A DNA stretch of 64,000 bases from Paludibacter sp963678465. GTDB lineage: Bacteria; Bacteroidota; Bacteroidia; Bacteroidales; Paludibacteraceae. Of the stretch, positions 9,868 through 19,263 are shown piece by piece. The stretch spans positions 2,356,001 through 2,420,000 of the forward strand of contig OY782858.1 of the NCBI GenBank assembly GCA_963678465.1, given 5' to 3'. Numbering within the stretch: position 1 is the stretch's first letter; every line of letters begins with the position of its first letter. The notes under the pieces are model-generated. The model had not been told where the DNA came from and did no database searches. It was given only the letters and a program-made list of their open reading frames with translations. A program made the translations under genes and the position numbers.

Positions 9868-10841
9868 TGAAGAATATTTTAGTTACAGGGGCAGGTGGAT
9901 TCATTGGCTCTCATCTTGTAGAATTATTAGTAGCAAAAGGCTATAACGTAAAAACATTTGTACACTATAATTCGTGGAATAAATGGGGTTGGTTAGATAC
10001 TTGTTCAGTAAAAAACGATATTGAAGTCATTACTGGTGATATCCGTGATTACGATTCGGTTCTCGAAGCTGTAAAAGGCTGCGAAACAGTATTTCATCTG
10101 GCCGCACTAATAGGAATTCCTTACTCTTATGTTTCGCCACAAGCCTATATAAAAACTAATATTGATGGAACATACAATATTCTACAATCTTCAAAACAAA
10201 TAGGTGTTGAGAAAATACTTGTAACATCCACTAGCGAAACTTACGGCACAGCTCAATATGTACCAATCGATGAAAATCATCCGATGGTAGGTCAATCGCC
10301 CTATTCAGCTTCAAAAATTGGTGCAGATCAACTTGCCATAAGTTATTATAAATCATTTGATTTACCTGTAAAAATTGTCCGTCCATTTAACACATACGGA
10401 CCTCGCCAATCCGCCAGGGCAATTATCCCAACGGTAATATCGCAGATTCTCAACGGTCAAACTCAACTAAAATTGGGAAATTTATCACCGACTCGTGATC
10501 TCACCTTTGTGAAAGATACAGCTAAAGGTTTTTATGAAATTGCACAATCCGAAGGGCTTTTTGGAGAAATTACGAATATTGGTATGAGTGAAGAAATATC
10601 GATAGGTGAACTAGTGGAATTAATTGCCAAACTTATAGGCATTAATGTCGAAATTATTTCTGATCAACAAAGAGTGCGCCCAGATAAAAGCGAGGTAGAA
10701 AGACTTTTTTGTAATAACTCAAAAATTTTAGCTAATACAGTATGGAAACCTGACTATACGCTCGAGAACGGGCTTATAGAAACAATTGATTGGATCAGAA
10801 ATAATTTATCATGCTTTAAATCAGATATATACAATGTTTAA
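9867..10841 (+). CDS. Nucleotide-sugar 4,6-dehydratase, LegB-like (extended SDR)
   Basis: 324 residues. GAGGFIGSHLVELL binds NAD, TSTSETYGTAQ and YSASKIGADQL form the active site region, and RPFNTYGPRQSARAIIPTVI follows. The combination YSASKIGADQ with the preceding WGWLD is what I recognise from LegB-type UDP-GlcNAc 4,6-dehydratases used in legionaminic-acid-like sugar synthesis; related GDP-mannose 4,6-dehydratases are an alternative. The other legionaminic acid genes (legC, legI) are not in the window, so the final sugar is open. It overlaps the next gene by 8 bp. Confidence 0.8.
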   Translation: MKNILVTGAGGFIGSHLVELLVAKGYNVKTFVHYNSWNKWGWLDTCSVKNDIEVITGDIRDYDSVLEAVKGCETVFHLAALIGIPYSYVSPQAYIKTNIDGTYNILQSSKQIGVEKILVTSTSETYGTAQYVPIDENHPMVGQSPYSASKIGADQLAISYYKSFDLPVKIVRPFNTYGPRQSARAIIPTVISQILNGQTQLKLGNLSPTRDLTFVKDTAKGFYEIAQSEGLFGEITNIGMSEEISIGELVELIAKLIGINVEIISDQQRVRPDKSEVERLFCNNSKILANTVWKPDYTLENGLIETIDWIRNNLSCFKSDIYNV

Positions 10842-11523
10842 ACGTGCAGTTATTTTAGCAGGAGGAAAGGGAACTCGCTTAAAACCATATACCATTAGCT
10901 TACCCAAACCTTTGGTTCCAATAGGTGATATGCCTATTTTGGAAATTATCATCAGAAAACTTTCAAAATCAGGATTCGACCATATTACTATAACTGTGAA
11001 TCACATGGCGGATATCATTCGTGCCTATTTTAATGATGGGAGCAAATGGGGAGTTAAAATTGATTATTCGTTAGAAAGTAAACCATTAAGTACAATGGGG
11101 CCGCTTAAATTGATAAAAGATTTACCGGAAAATTTTTTAATTATGAATGGAGATGTACTGACTGACATTGATTTTAACGAATTCTATAATTATCATGTTA
11201 ATAACGAGAATATCTTTACAGTATCTGCATTTTCGCGTGAGCAAAAAGTAGATTATGGAGTATTAGAAATAGGAATTGACAACAAGCTTGTTAACTTCAT
11301 CGAAAAACCAACCAATAGGTATAATGTAAGTATGGGAGTATATATGGCCAACAAACGAATACTTGATTATATTCCCGAAAATCAATTTTATGGCTTTGAT
11401 CATTTAATGCTTGATCTTATAAAGCAAAATCTTCCAGCAACAGTAAAAATCCATTCTGGATATTGGTTAGATATTGGCAGACCGGATGATTACGAAAAAG
11501 CTTGTAATGATTTTTATATATAA
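10834..11523 (+). CDS. Sugar-phosphate nucleotidyltransferase
   Basis: 229 residues from the ATG at 10834 (an upstream in-frame start at 10786 lies deep inside the previous gene and adds unrelated residues). The start gives FKRAVILAGGKGTRLKPYT, the activator-site motif of NTP-transferases. The motifs LPKPLVPIGDMPIL and FLIMNGDVLTDIDF (metal-binding D) and FIEKP follow. It would make an NDP-sugar for the surface polysaccharide made by the neighbours. It lacks any C-terminal hexapeptide or CBS domain. It is the last gene of the operon and is followed by a terminator. Confidence 0.87.
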   Translation: MFKRAVILAGGKGTRLKPYTISLPKPLVPIGDMPILEIIIRKLSKSGFDHITITVNHMADIIRAYFNDGSKWGVKIDYSLESKPLSTMGPLKLIKDLPENFLIMNGDVLTDIDFNEFYNYHVNNENIFTVSAFSREQKVDYGVLEIGIDNKLVNFIEKPTNRYNVSMGVYMANKRILDYIPENQFYGFDHLMLDLIKQNLPATVKIHSGYWLDIGRPDDYEKACNDFYI

Positions 11524-11527
11524 GAAC

Positions 11528-11556
11528 ACAAGGTGGTCTAATATATTCCACCTTGT
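11528..11556. terminator. Bidirectional hairpin between convergent genes
   Basis: ACAAGGTGG and CCACCTTGT form a perfect 9-bp stem with an 11-base loop, followed by a short T-rich tract, exactly between the 3' ends of the nucleotidyltransferase and the beta-propeller gene. Confidence 0.65.
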
Positions 11557-11562
11557 ATTTTC

Positions 11563-13647
11563 CTATTTTATATAGATTTTCTTATTAGCATTTAAATCAC
11601 TTCCAACCATCTTAATTATATAAACACCACTTTTAACTATGCCTGTATTAATTATACGTTTACATAAACCAATATTGTTTTCAAGAAAAGATTCACTATA
11701 AATTATTTTACCTATCATGTCATATAAATATACGCGGTAAGTACTTACATTCATATTTTGAAAATTAATTTCAAATGTATTATTATAATGTATTAAACTA
11801 AAATCATCTATTGGGTTATTAATTATTTTACTTTCGGAACTTACAATATCATTTTCTCTGATTAATTTTAAAATCACACCGTTAGTGCCAACGGCATATC
11901 CAATATTTTTTTCGGGGAAATTAATAGATATTAGTCTTTCTGTTGTATTCGTAATTTCATTTCTCCAAGAATTTCCTCCATTAATAGTTTTTAGAATTAG
12001 CCCTTGATGGCCAACAACATATGCAGAATCAGTACTAGTATGCTTGATACAATTTAAATATAACTGTGTCTCAGAATTTTCTCTCTCCCACGTTTTACCC
12101 AAATCTTTACTTGTCAACACAATACCATTGTCACCTACAACATAAATAAAATCTTTATTTACAAACTGAATGTATGTTAACTCATCATAACATCCCGATT
12201 GCTGAGACTGCCAAGTTATACCTCCATCGAGTGTTCGTGAAATATCACCATATTTAGCTACAACAAAACCAGTGTCTTTGTTCAAAAAACTTATCCGATA
12301 AATATTATTATAAATATCGCTATTTTGTTTAGTCCACGTCTCACCGCCATCTAAAGTTTTCATTATCAAACCATTTAACCCAGCAACGAAACCCGTATCT
12401 GGACTAACAAAGTTAATTGAGTATAGAGTATTATTTACTCCGGTATTTAACTTTTTCCATGTTGTACCACTATCTGTACTTTTTAAAATTAAGCCTAAAT
12501 CGCCACTTATATATGCGCAGTTTTTACTTACAAAATTCACTGTACTTAATATTGTATTGAGATTTATGTCAATTTTATCCCAATTTCTACCTCCGTTAGT
12601 AGTCCTTAGAATGACATTATCACCCACTACAATTCCTGTATCTTTATTAAGAAAATCGATATAAGTTAACATATTGGTAGTACCACTTGCTTGCTTAAAC
12701 CAACTATTTTTCACCTCATCTATTGGAATATACTCAGGAGATTGCATAATAATAGTTCCATTAGTACCAACAGCATATCCAATATTCTTTTCTGGGAAAT
12801 TAATAGAGATTAGTCTTTCTGTTGTATTCGTAATTTCATTTCCCCAAGATTTTCCTCCATCTGTAGTTTTTAGAATTACTCCCTGATGACCAACAATATA
12901 TGCAGAGTCAACACTAGTATGCTTGATGCAATTTAAATATAAGTGTGTCTCTGAATGTTCTCTCTCCCACGTTTCACCCAAATCTTTACTCGTCAACACA
13001 ATACCATTGTCACCTACAACATAAATAAAATCTTTATTTACAAACTGAATGTATGTTAACTCATCATAACATCCCGATTGCTGAGACTGCCAAGTTATAC
13101 CTCCATCGAGTGTTCGAGAAATATCTCCATATTTAGCTACAACAAAACCAGTGTCTTTGTTTAAAAAACTTATCCGATAAATATTATTATAAATATCGCT
13201 ATTTTGTTTAATCCACGTCTCACCTCCATCTATAGTCTTCATCACCAAACCATTTAACCCGGCAACGAAACCTGTATCAGGAGTAACGAAGTTAATTGAA
13301 TATAGAGTATTATCTACTCCAGTATTTAACTTTTTCCATGTTGAACCACTATCTGTACTTTTTAAGATTAAACCTAAATCGCCACTTATATATGCACAGT
13401 TTTTATTTACAAAATTCACTGTACTCAATATTGTATTAAGTTCTATGTCTATTTTTTCCCAATTTCTACCTCCGTTAGTCGTTCTTAAAATGACATTATC
13501 ACCCACCACAATTCCTGTATCTTTATTAAGAAAATCGACATAAGTTAACATATTAGTCGTACCACTCTTTAATTGTGTCCACTTATTTTCACTATTAACA
13601 GAGCCTACAAAACAGAACAACAGTAAACTGAAAATTATTTTTTTCAT
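11563..13647 (-). CDS. Secreted YCF48-like beta-propeller protein with type IX sorting domain
   Basis: 694 residues. A signal peptide (KKIIFSLLLFCFVGSVNS) is followed by many repeats of about 40 residues of the type GxVLxTxDGGxTW, the YCF48/BNR-like blade motif (for example LRTTNGGRNW, LKSTDSGSTW, SRTLDGGITW). The last 80 residues (FEINFQNMNVSTYRVYLYDMIGK ... GVYIIKMVGSDLNANKKIYIK) are a typical type A C-terminal sorting domain for type IX secretion, so the product is exported and cleaved by PorU. The propeller is present twice: residues 28-313 and 321-606 are nearly identical with a 293-residue period. The gene is isolated between polysaccharide genes, and its A/T-rich codon use resembles those neighbours. 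Ligand unknown. Confidence 0.85.
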   Translation of the reverse strand: MKKIIFSLLLFCFVGSVNSENKWTQLKSGTTNMLTYVDFLNKDTGIVVGDNVILRTTNGGRNWEKIDIELNTILSTVNFVNKNCAYISGDLGLILKSTDSGSTWKKLNTGVDNTLYSINFVTPDTGFVAGLNGLVMKTIDGGETWIKQNSDIYNNIYRISFLNKDTGFVVAKYGDISRTLDGGITWQSQQSGCYDELTYIQFVNKDFIYVVGDNGIVLTSKDLGETWEREHSETHLYLNCIKHTSVDSAYIVGHQGVILKTTDGGKSWGNEITNTTERLISINFPEKNIGYAVGTNGTIIMQSPEYIPIDEVKNSWFKQASGTTNMLTYIDFLNKDTGIVVGDNVILRTTNGGRNWDKIDINLNTILSTVNFVSKNCAYISGDLGLILKSTDSGTTWKKLNTGVNNTLYSINFVSPDTGFVAGLNGLIMKTLDGGETWTKQNSDIYNNIYRISFLNKDTGFVVAKYGDISRTLDGGITWQSQQSGCYDELTYIQFVNKDFIYVVGDNGIVLTSKDLGKTWERENSETQLYLNCIKHTSTDSAYVVGHQGLILKTINGGNSWRNEITNTTERLISINFPEKNIGYAVGTNGVILKLIRENDIVSSESKIINNPIDDFSLIHYNNTFEINFQNMNVSTYRVYLYDMIGKIIYSESFLENNIGLCKRIINTGIVKSGVYIIKMVGSDLNANKKIYIK
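11880..13566 (-). repeat. In-frame 879-bp tandem duplication inside the beta-propeller gene
   Basis: Bases 12759-13566 and 11880-12687 are copies of each other displaced by 879 bp (293 codons). Several stretches of more than 50 bp, for instance around 12181 and 13060, are identical, while other parts show scattered differences, many at third codon positions. This indicates a recent duplication or ongoing gene conversion. Confidence 0.9.
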
Positions 13648-13728
13648 AAATAAACTAATTATGTTTACGCAAAGTAAACATTTATTTATTAATTATCCAA
13701 ATTACGAAATGATTTCATAAAAAGCACT

Positions 13729-14742
13729 CTATTTGTAGCTTACTTTTCCCATTTTTTTTGCAAGCATTTCTATATCCTTATGAAAATAACTAAATACAAG
13801 TCCTACCAAAGATCTTAACTTCCAAACTGGAGAATAAAAACCAAAACAAAAAATTGACTTTAAATAGTTTTTACGAGCACCTGAGAAATTTTTGCGAATC
13901 AATTTATATCGACCTGAACGGGAATGAGCTTCGACAAGTTGTTTTCGAAAATGCTTTACTATACTAGATTTATCAATATCAGAATCGGATAGAAAAGATT
14001 GATTAGTGCTATAAAAATCAATTGCAAACTTATAAAAGCCCTCATGAATTTCCGCAGTATAAGTTTTGGTAATTTGATTTGGATAGAACCTCCATTTACC
14101 TAAAGGCTTATCAACTACCGAAAATCTTCCATGAAGAGAAAGCTCAATCCAAGTAGTTAAATCAACTAATGGTAATTGATGACTTTGCCTGAATCCACCA
14201 ATCTTAACTAATGCTGGTTTTCTAATTAACACGGTTAATGCAACAATGAAATTACTAAAAAGCAAGGCCTTTGTTGCTTCTCCAATCGGTTTATTTTGTA
14301 GTACTTCATCCGTGAATAAAGAAAAATCACTTAATGAGTAATTTGATTTCAAATCAGTAGTAGAAGAATATGCCATTCCAAAAGACAACACAACATCCTT
14401 TTCCGTTTCCATCGCCTCTACCTGCCATTGCAGCTTTTCGGGCAACCACACGTCATCACCTTCGAGTACAGCAATATATTCGCCTTTGGATTGCGCAAAA
14501 GCAAAGTTATAGGTCTCGCCAAGACGAAAAATACCTACATTTTTCTGAGTAAAGACTTTTACTCTGTCATCATTGGCCGCTGCTGCTTGAGCAATTGTAA
14601 AAGTGTTGTCGGTACTTCCATCGTCTACAATGATCATTTCCCAGTTTGTATAAGTCTGATCCTGAGCAGAACGAATGCAGTCACCAATGTATTTTTCGTG
14701 ATTATAAGTTGGGGTAATTATTGAAACAAGTGGTGCACTCAT
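13729..14742 (-). CDS. Glycosyltransferase family 2
   Basis: 337 residues. The GT-A signature is at the N-terminus: LVSIITPTYNHEKYIGDCI, then the donor site MIIVDDGSTDNTF and the acid motif YIAVLEGDDVWLPEKL. The C-terminal third is helical and basic and may touch the membrane. It probably transfers a sugar onto a surface polysaccharide or lipid-linked intermediate. The start overlaps the stop of the methyltransferase gene (ATGA), so both are one transcription unit. Confidence 0.88.
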   Translation of the reverse strand: MSAPLVSIITPTYNHEKYIGDCIRSAQDQTYTNWEMIIVDDGSTDNTFTIAQAAAANDDRVKVFTQKNVGIFRLGETYNFAFAQSKGEYIAVLEGDDVWLPEKLQWQVEAMETEKDVVLSFGMAYSSTTDLKSNYSLSDFSLFTDEVLQNKPIGEATKALLFSNFIVALTVLIRKPALVKIGGFRQSHQLPLVDLTTWIELSLHGRFSVVDKPLGKWRFYPNQITKTYTAEIHEGFYKFAIDFYSTNQSFLSDSDIDKSSIVKHFRKQLVEAHSRSGRYKLIRKNFSGARKNYLKSIFCFGFYSPVWKLRSLVGLVFSYFHKDIEMLAKKMGKVSYK

Positions 14743-15404
14743 TTTTGAATAGGTTTAGCAACTGTAGCAAATTGTTTATAGCGTGCATCTTTCAAAAAGC
14801 CGAATGTAAGCGTGATAAATAGTTTTTCTTTCCAGCTTTTGCAAGGGTTGAGTCCTTCATTAACAAGCACCTCATATCCCTGTTCACGAAACATGCGGCA
14901 CATACTTTTGGGTGTGAAAAAACGGATATGCGTATCATCCAAAACTCCACCTTCAGGTTTATAACGGAACTCTCCTTCGAAAAGAATTTCAGTAATCAAA
15001 TTGGAAATGTACCTGAAATTGGGAATTGAACTTACCAATACCCCTGTAGGCGACAACAATAGTTTTACATTCCTAACCGTATCCCATGGTGAATAAATAT
15101 GCTCCAATACATCGTTGAAAATCACACAATCGAAATAATTTTGTGGAAGCTGAGAGAATACTTCGTTAAAATCACCAATCAGAACATGGTCACAAACTTT
15201 CTTCGCTTTTTCTCCGGCTTCAGGATTTAATTCCACGCCCCAAAGTTCCCTGTCGGTGCGACGGAGTGTGGAACAAAACGTACCATCATTGCATCCCACC
15301 TCTAAAATTCGTTGTGCATCTACCGGAATGTATTTCAACATTTCGGGACGTTGGCGGTAAAAATAAACAGTTTTATTTACCTGAACAGTTGGTTGTTCTG
15401 ACAT
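14739..15404 (-). CDS. Class I SAM-dependent methyltransferase
   Basis: 221 residues with motif I ILEVGCNDGTFCSTL, an acidic residue in WGVELNPEAG and motif post-II FDCVIFNDVLEHIYSPWDTV. This is the small-molecule methyltransferase type often found beside GT2 genes in polysaccharide loci, where it methylates a sugar or polyprenyl-linked acceptor. It is translationally coupled to the downstream GT2 gene. The substrate cannot be read from sequence. Confidence 0.87.
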   Translation of the reverse strand: MSEQPTVQVNKTVYFYRQRPEMLKYIPVDAQRILEVGCNDGTFCSTLRRTDRELWGVELNPEAGEKAKKVCDHVLIGDFNEVFSQLPQNYFDCVIFNDVLEHIYSPWDTVRNVKLLLSPTGVLVSSIPNFRYISNLITEILFEGEFRYKPEGGVLDDTHIRFFTPKSMCRMFREQGYEVLVNEGLNPCKSWKEKLFITLTFGFLKDARYKQFATVAKPIQK

Positions 15405-15443
15405 TTTCAGTGATTACTTATTTGATGAAGGTTAGTCAGAAAA

Positions 15444-16484
15444 TTATTTCTCAATTCTCAACAATCGGCCGGTTTGTGCTTCGACGTACACTTTAGAAGT
15501 AGGCTCGCTGAACAAATCCAACGAAAACGGAACCACCGGACCCAATTGAGGGATAAGAATTTTATTGCTGTAAAGCGTTTTCACGCCATCTCCTATAGTT
15601 ACAGCTGTATTTGCAGGCAATACAGTATATAATGCCGATTGTGTTTTCGTTACTCTTTGCTCACTCACCGGAACACTCGATTTGTCGGGGATTAAGCTTA
15701 TATAATATGGATTTCCGCTCAAATCTTCCGATGCCACTAAGCCTTTGAGTGCCGAAAAACGAAAAATAACCTTACTATCTGTAGCCGAATCGGGCACTAC
15801 ATTAATGCTGTGTTTCATCACTTCTACTGTTATTTTTCCAACAAAAAGCTCTGTCAGTTCTTTCTCCATTTTATTCAACTCCCGCAACATTGTATTCAAC
15901 GAAACGCCATCGGCAGGCAAGTGTTCGAGATCGCCCGTGAGCAAACTCATTTTACTTTCTCTGATTCTGTAAATTTGTTTGGCAACACCTTCGGCCAGTT
16001 TTGCCGTCGAACCTGCCATCAAATACTCTTCGCCTAAAGGTAAAAGTTTATTTTCGGTTGGGGTTTCAGCAACGAACGATTTGGTTGGATTGATTTTTTG
16101 CTGTTTTTCGGTCATCGGAACATTAATGCCACACAACAAGCCCTGAGAGTTAACAGTAATCAGTCTCAGGTTCGATTTTTTGTCGGGCGTCAGGCTGTAA
16201 GTTCTCCTTACATCAGGAATCGAATGCCATTTAACTGTAATATCTTTGATGCGATAACTCACTTTATTTTCTAAAATCACCTGATTAGTGGCGAGATATC
16301 GCTCGGAATACTGATAATACGCTCCAGGTTTCAATGTTGTTTTCTCTATTTCAACATCAACCGAAAGTTCGGTTTTTGGCAACGCGTACACGATAGCCGA
16401 CTGTGCCTCGGCTGTTGAATTTCCCTGAGCGCTCAGGCTTAGGACGAACGTAAATAATGCAGCACTTATGATGAATCTTTTCAT
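15444..16484 (-). CDS. DUF4831 family protein
   Basis: 346 residues, signal peptide at residues 1-19 (FIISAALFTFVLSLSAQ), then YALPKTELSVDVEIEKTTLKPGAYYQYSERYLA, which I recognise as the start of the DUF4831 domain, a Bacteroidota-specific exported protein of unknown role. Predicted periplasmic or outer-membrane associated, mostly beta. It stands alone between the methyltransferase and topA and has no distinct operon partner. Confidence 0.82.
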   Translation of the reverse strand: MKRFIISAALFTFVLSLSAQGNSTAEAQSAIVYALPKTELSVDVEIEKTTLKPGAYYQYSERYLATNQVILENKVSYRIKDITVKWHSIPDVRRTYSLTPDKKSNLRLITVNSQGLLCGINVPMTEKQQKINPTKSFVAETPTENKLLPLGEEYLMAGSTAKLAEGVAKQIYRIRESKMSLLTGDLEHLPADGVSLNTMLRELNKMEKELTELFVGKITVEVMKHSINVVPDSATDSKVIFRFSALKGLVASEDLSGNPYYISLIPDKSSVPVSEQRVTKTQSALYTVLPANTAVTIGDGVKTLYSNKILIPQLGPVVPFSLDLFSEPTSKVYVEAQTGRLLRIEK

Positions 16485-16547
16485 TGTAATTTATATTTTT
16501 AAAATTATAAACTCAAAAACAGCAATAATAGTACCCGAAATTAGCGA

Positions 16548-18941
16548 TTATTTTTTCGACTTGGTTGTTTTTTTAGTCGCAGCCTTGGTTGTAGCCGGTT
16601 TTTTGGTTGCAGCAGCTTTCCTTCCGAAACCTTTCTTTTTAGTTCCGGCATCAGGCTGAGCAGCCATCAATTCCTTGCATTTTTCAAAAGTCAATGTAGC
16701 CGGATCGGTACCTTTAGGAATTTTATAATTTATTTTATCGCAGGTAAAATAAGGACCAAATCTTCCATTCAACACCTGAATTTCATTATTTTCTCCCAGA
16801 TTACATATCAAACGGTTGCGTTCGGCTTCGCGTTTTTCTTCTATAATTTCGATGGCACGTTCTACGCTTACTTCCATCGGGTCGTCGGTTTTGGGCAATG
16901 AATAAAACGAACCATCGTGACGAATGTAAGGTCCAAAACGCCCAATAGCCACTGTCATCACTTTTTCCTCATATTCGCCCAACTGACGTGGCAATTTAAA
17001 TAATTCGAGCGCTTCCTCAAGTGTAATACTTTCGATAGATTGCTCGCGCAGCAAAGACGCAAAAACAGGTTTTTCTTCTTCCTCGGCAGTACCTATTTGA
17101 GCAAGAGGACCAAATTTACCAATTTTCACCGAAAGTTGACGTCCACTTGCAGGATCAATACCTAAAATACGTTCACCCACCTGACGTTCTGAATTTTTCA
17201 TGGTGTCTTCCACAATCGGATGAAACTTCTTATAGAAACGGTCGATTGATTTTGTCCAGTTTATTTTTCCATCTGCGATATGGTCAAATTCCTTTTCCAC
17301 ATTGGCTGTGAAATCGAAACTGAGAATATCAGGAAAATTTTCTGTCAAAAAATCATTCACTACAATACCTATGTCGGTTGGGAAAAGTTTTGATTTTTCC
17401 GCGCCTGTATTTTCAATTTTTATCTGATCCGAAATTTTATCGGCCTTTAGTTTTAGAACATTAAAATCACGTTGATCAGCCGGGCGATCGCCTTTTTCTA
17501 CATAAGTTCTGTTCTGGATAGTTGAAATAGTTGGCGCATAGGTAGAAGGACGGCCGATACCAAGTTCTTCAAGTTTACGCACCAAGCTTGCCTCGCTGTA
17601 ACGTGGCGGCTTCTGCGAGAAACGTTGCTGAGCAACAATTTCGTTTGGTTTCAACTTTTCTCCGGCTTTCATGGCTGGCAATAACGAATCGTTTTCAGCA
17701 TCTTGTTCTTCATCAGTCGATTCGAGATATACTTTCAGAAAACCATCAAAAACAATAACTTCGCCGGTAGCTACAAATTTATGTTCGTTGTTGGATATAT
17801 TAATGAATATGGATGTTTTTTCGAGTTCAGCATCCGACATTTGAGAAGCGATGGTGCGCTTCCATATTAACTCGTAAAGTCTTTTTTCCTGTGCAGTTCC
17901 ATCCACAGTGTGAGCATTCATATACGAAGGTCGAATGGCCTCGTGCGCTTCCTGAGCTCCTTTTGTTTTGGTGTTGAAACGGCGGGTGTGTACATATTTC
18001 TGACCCGCCATGCTGATAATTTCAGCCTTAGAAGTATTGATGGCCAACTCCGAAAGATTTACCGAGTCGGTACGCATATAGGTAATTTTACCAGCTTCGT
18101 ACAATCGTTGAGCCACCTGCATGGTTTGCGCCACCGAAAAACCGAGTTTACGAGCCGCCTCTTGTTGCAATGTTGATGTAGTAAAAGGTGGTGCCGGCGA
18201 CTTTTTAGCGGGTTTGGTGACGATACTATCAATTGAAAATTGCGATGTTTTACACTTTTCGAGGAAAGCCAGCGCTTCTTCTTTTGTTCCGAAACGTTGC
18301 TGCAATTCGGTTTTAAGCTCTATGGGCTGACCATTAATATCTTGTGATTTGAAAATTGCATTTACCCTGTAGGCACTCTCGGGTACAAATTGGTTGATTT
18401 CACGTTCGCGCTCTACAATGAGACGAACAGCCACTGACTGCACACGTCCGGCAGAGAGCGACGGACGTACTTTGCGCCACAATACGGGCGAAAGTTCGAA
18501 GCCTACAATGCGGTCGAGTACACGACGGGCTTGCTGTGCATCAACTAAGTTTATATCTATCGAACGTGGAGTTTCAATAGCATGTAGAATTGCTTCTTTT
18601 GTAATTTCGTGAAATACGATGCGCTTTGTATTCTCCTTTTTCAGCTTCAACTCTTCGAACAAATGCCATGCAATGGCTTCTCCCTCACGATCCTCATCGG
18701 AAGCAAGCCATACGACTTCTGCCAATTTTGCCTCTTTCTTCAACTCCGAAACCACTTTCTTTTTATCGGTAGATACAACATATTGTGGTTCGTAATTATT
18801 CTCAAAATCAATCCCAATGCCTTTTTCAGCCAAATCGCGGATATGGCCAAAGCTGGACATCACATGATAATCGCTTCCGAGAAATTTTTCTATCGTTTTA
18901 GCTTTAGCAGGTGACTCTACAATAACGAGGTTTTTTGACAT
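16548..18941 (-). CDS. topA: DNA topoisomerase I (type IA)
   Basis: 797 residues from the ATG at 18941, which gives the standard opening SKNLVIVESPAKAKTIEKFLG; an upstream in-frame start adds 15 unrelated residues. The Toprim domain (ASDEDREGEAIAWHL) is followed by the type IA core with the probable catalytic tyrosine at residue 288 in ITYMRTDS. The C-terminal part has topoisomerase C-terminal repeats (GRFGPYIRHDGSF, NGRFGPYFTC) instead of clear four-cysteine zinc fingers, and ends in a Lys/Ala/Thr-rich tail. It relaxes negative supercoils. Complete; housekeeping. Confidence 0.95.
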   Translation of the reverse strand: MSKNLVIVESPAKAKTIEKFLGSDYHVMSSFGHIRDLAEKGIGIDFENNYEPQYVVSTDKKKVVSELKKEAKLAEVVWLASDEDREGEAIAWHLFEELKLKKENTKRIVFHEITKEAILHAIETPRSIDINLVDAQQARRVLDRIVGFELSPVLWRKVRPSLSAGRVQSVAVRLIVEREREINQFVPESAYRVNAIFKSQDINGQPIELKTELQQRFGTKEEALAFLEKCKTSQFSIDSIVTKPAKKSPAPPFTTSTLQQEAARKLGFSVAQTMQVAQRLYEAGKITYMRTDSVNLSELAINTSKAEIISMAGQKYVHTRRFNTKTKGAQEAHEAIRPSYMNAHTVDGTAQEKRLYELIWKRTIASQMSDAELEKTSIFINISNNEHKFVATGEVIVFDGFLKVYLESTDEEQDAENDSLLPAMKAGEKLKPNEIVAQQRFSQKPPRYSEASLVRKLEELGIGRPSTYAPTISTIQNRTYVEKGDRPADQRDFNVLKLKADKISDQIKIENTGAEKSKLFPTDIGIVVNDFLTENFPDILSFDFTANVEKEFDHIADGKINWTKSIDRFYKKFHPIVEDTMKNSERQVGERILGIDPASGRQLSVKIGKFGPLAQIGTAEEEEKPVFASLLREQSIESITLEEALELFKLPRQLGEYEEKVMTVAIGRFGPYIRHDGSFYSLPKTDDPMEVSVERAIEIIEEKREAERNRLICNLGENNEIQVLNGRFGPYFTCDKINYKIPKGTDPATLTFEKCKELMAAQPDAGTKKKGFGRKAAATKKPATTKAATKKTTKSKK

Positions 18942-19263
18942 AGTGTAATGAATAAGTAAGTGTCGTTTTTTCCAAATCGGGTGCAAAATAACAAAAACAA
19001 GTAGGTACGAGCCAAATTTTCAACGCATTATTTTTGTTTTTTATTGATTTAACCCATTAAACTGTGTATAAATCGGTTTTTAATGTTAAATACGTTCTTA
19101 AACTCAAAACCGACCCGTTAGTTATCAAAAAATCAATTTAACTATAAATTTAACACATTTCAAACAAAAGCTATAGCATTATGACGTATTTTTTCGTATA
19201 TTTGCAGCATTAGTTTTTCATTGGTTATTAAAAATTGTCGTTTTGTAATAAAAGATATGTATT
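18942..19263. other. topA-nifA divergent intergenic region
   Basis: This 322-bp A/T-rich spacer separates topA and nifA. TCGGTTTT near 19075 and AAAACCGA near 19108 can pair around a 27-base loop. Apart from the -7 box near 19197, no TGT-N10-ACA NifA site, sigma-54 -24/-12 site or small gene was found by eye. Confidence 0.4.
19197..19204 (+). promoter_or_regulatory. Putative -7 box (TATATTTG) of nifA
   Basis: TATATTTG followed by CAGCAT fits the Bacteroidota housekeeping -7 motif TAnnTTTG and lies 60 bp before the nifA ATG, suggesting that nifA is read by the primary sigma factor. Confidence 0.55.
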
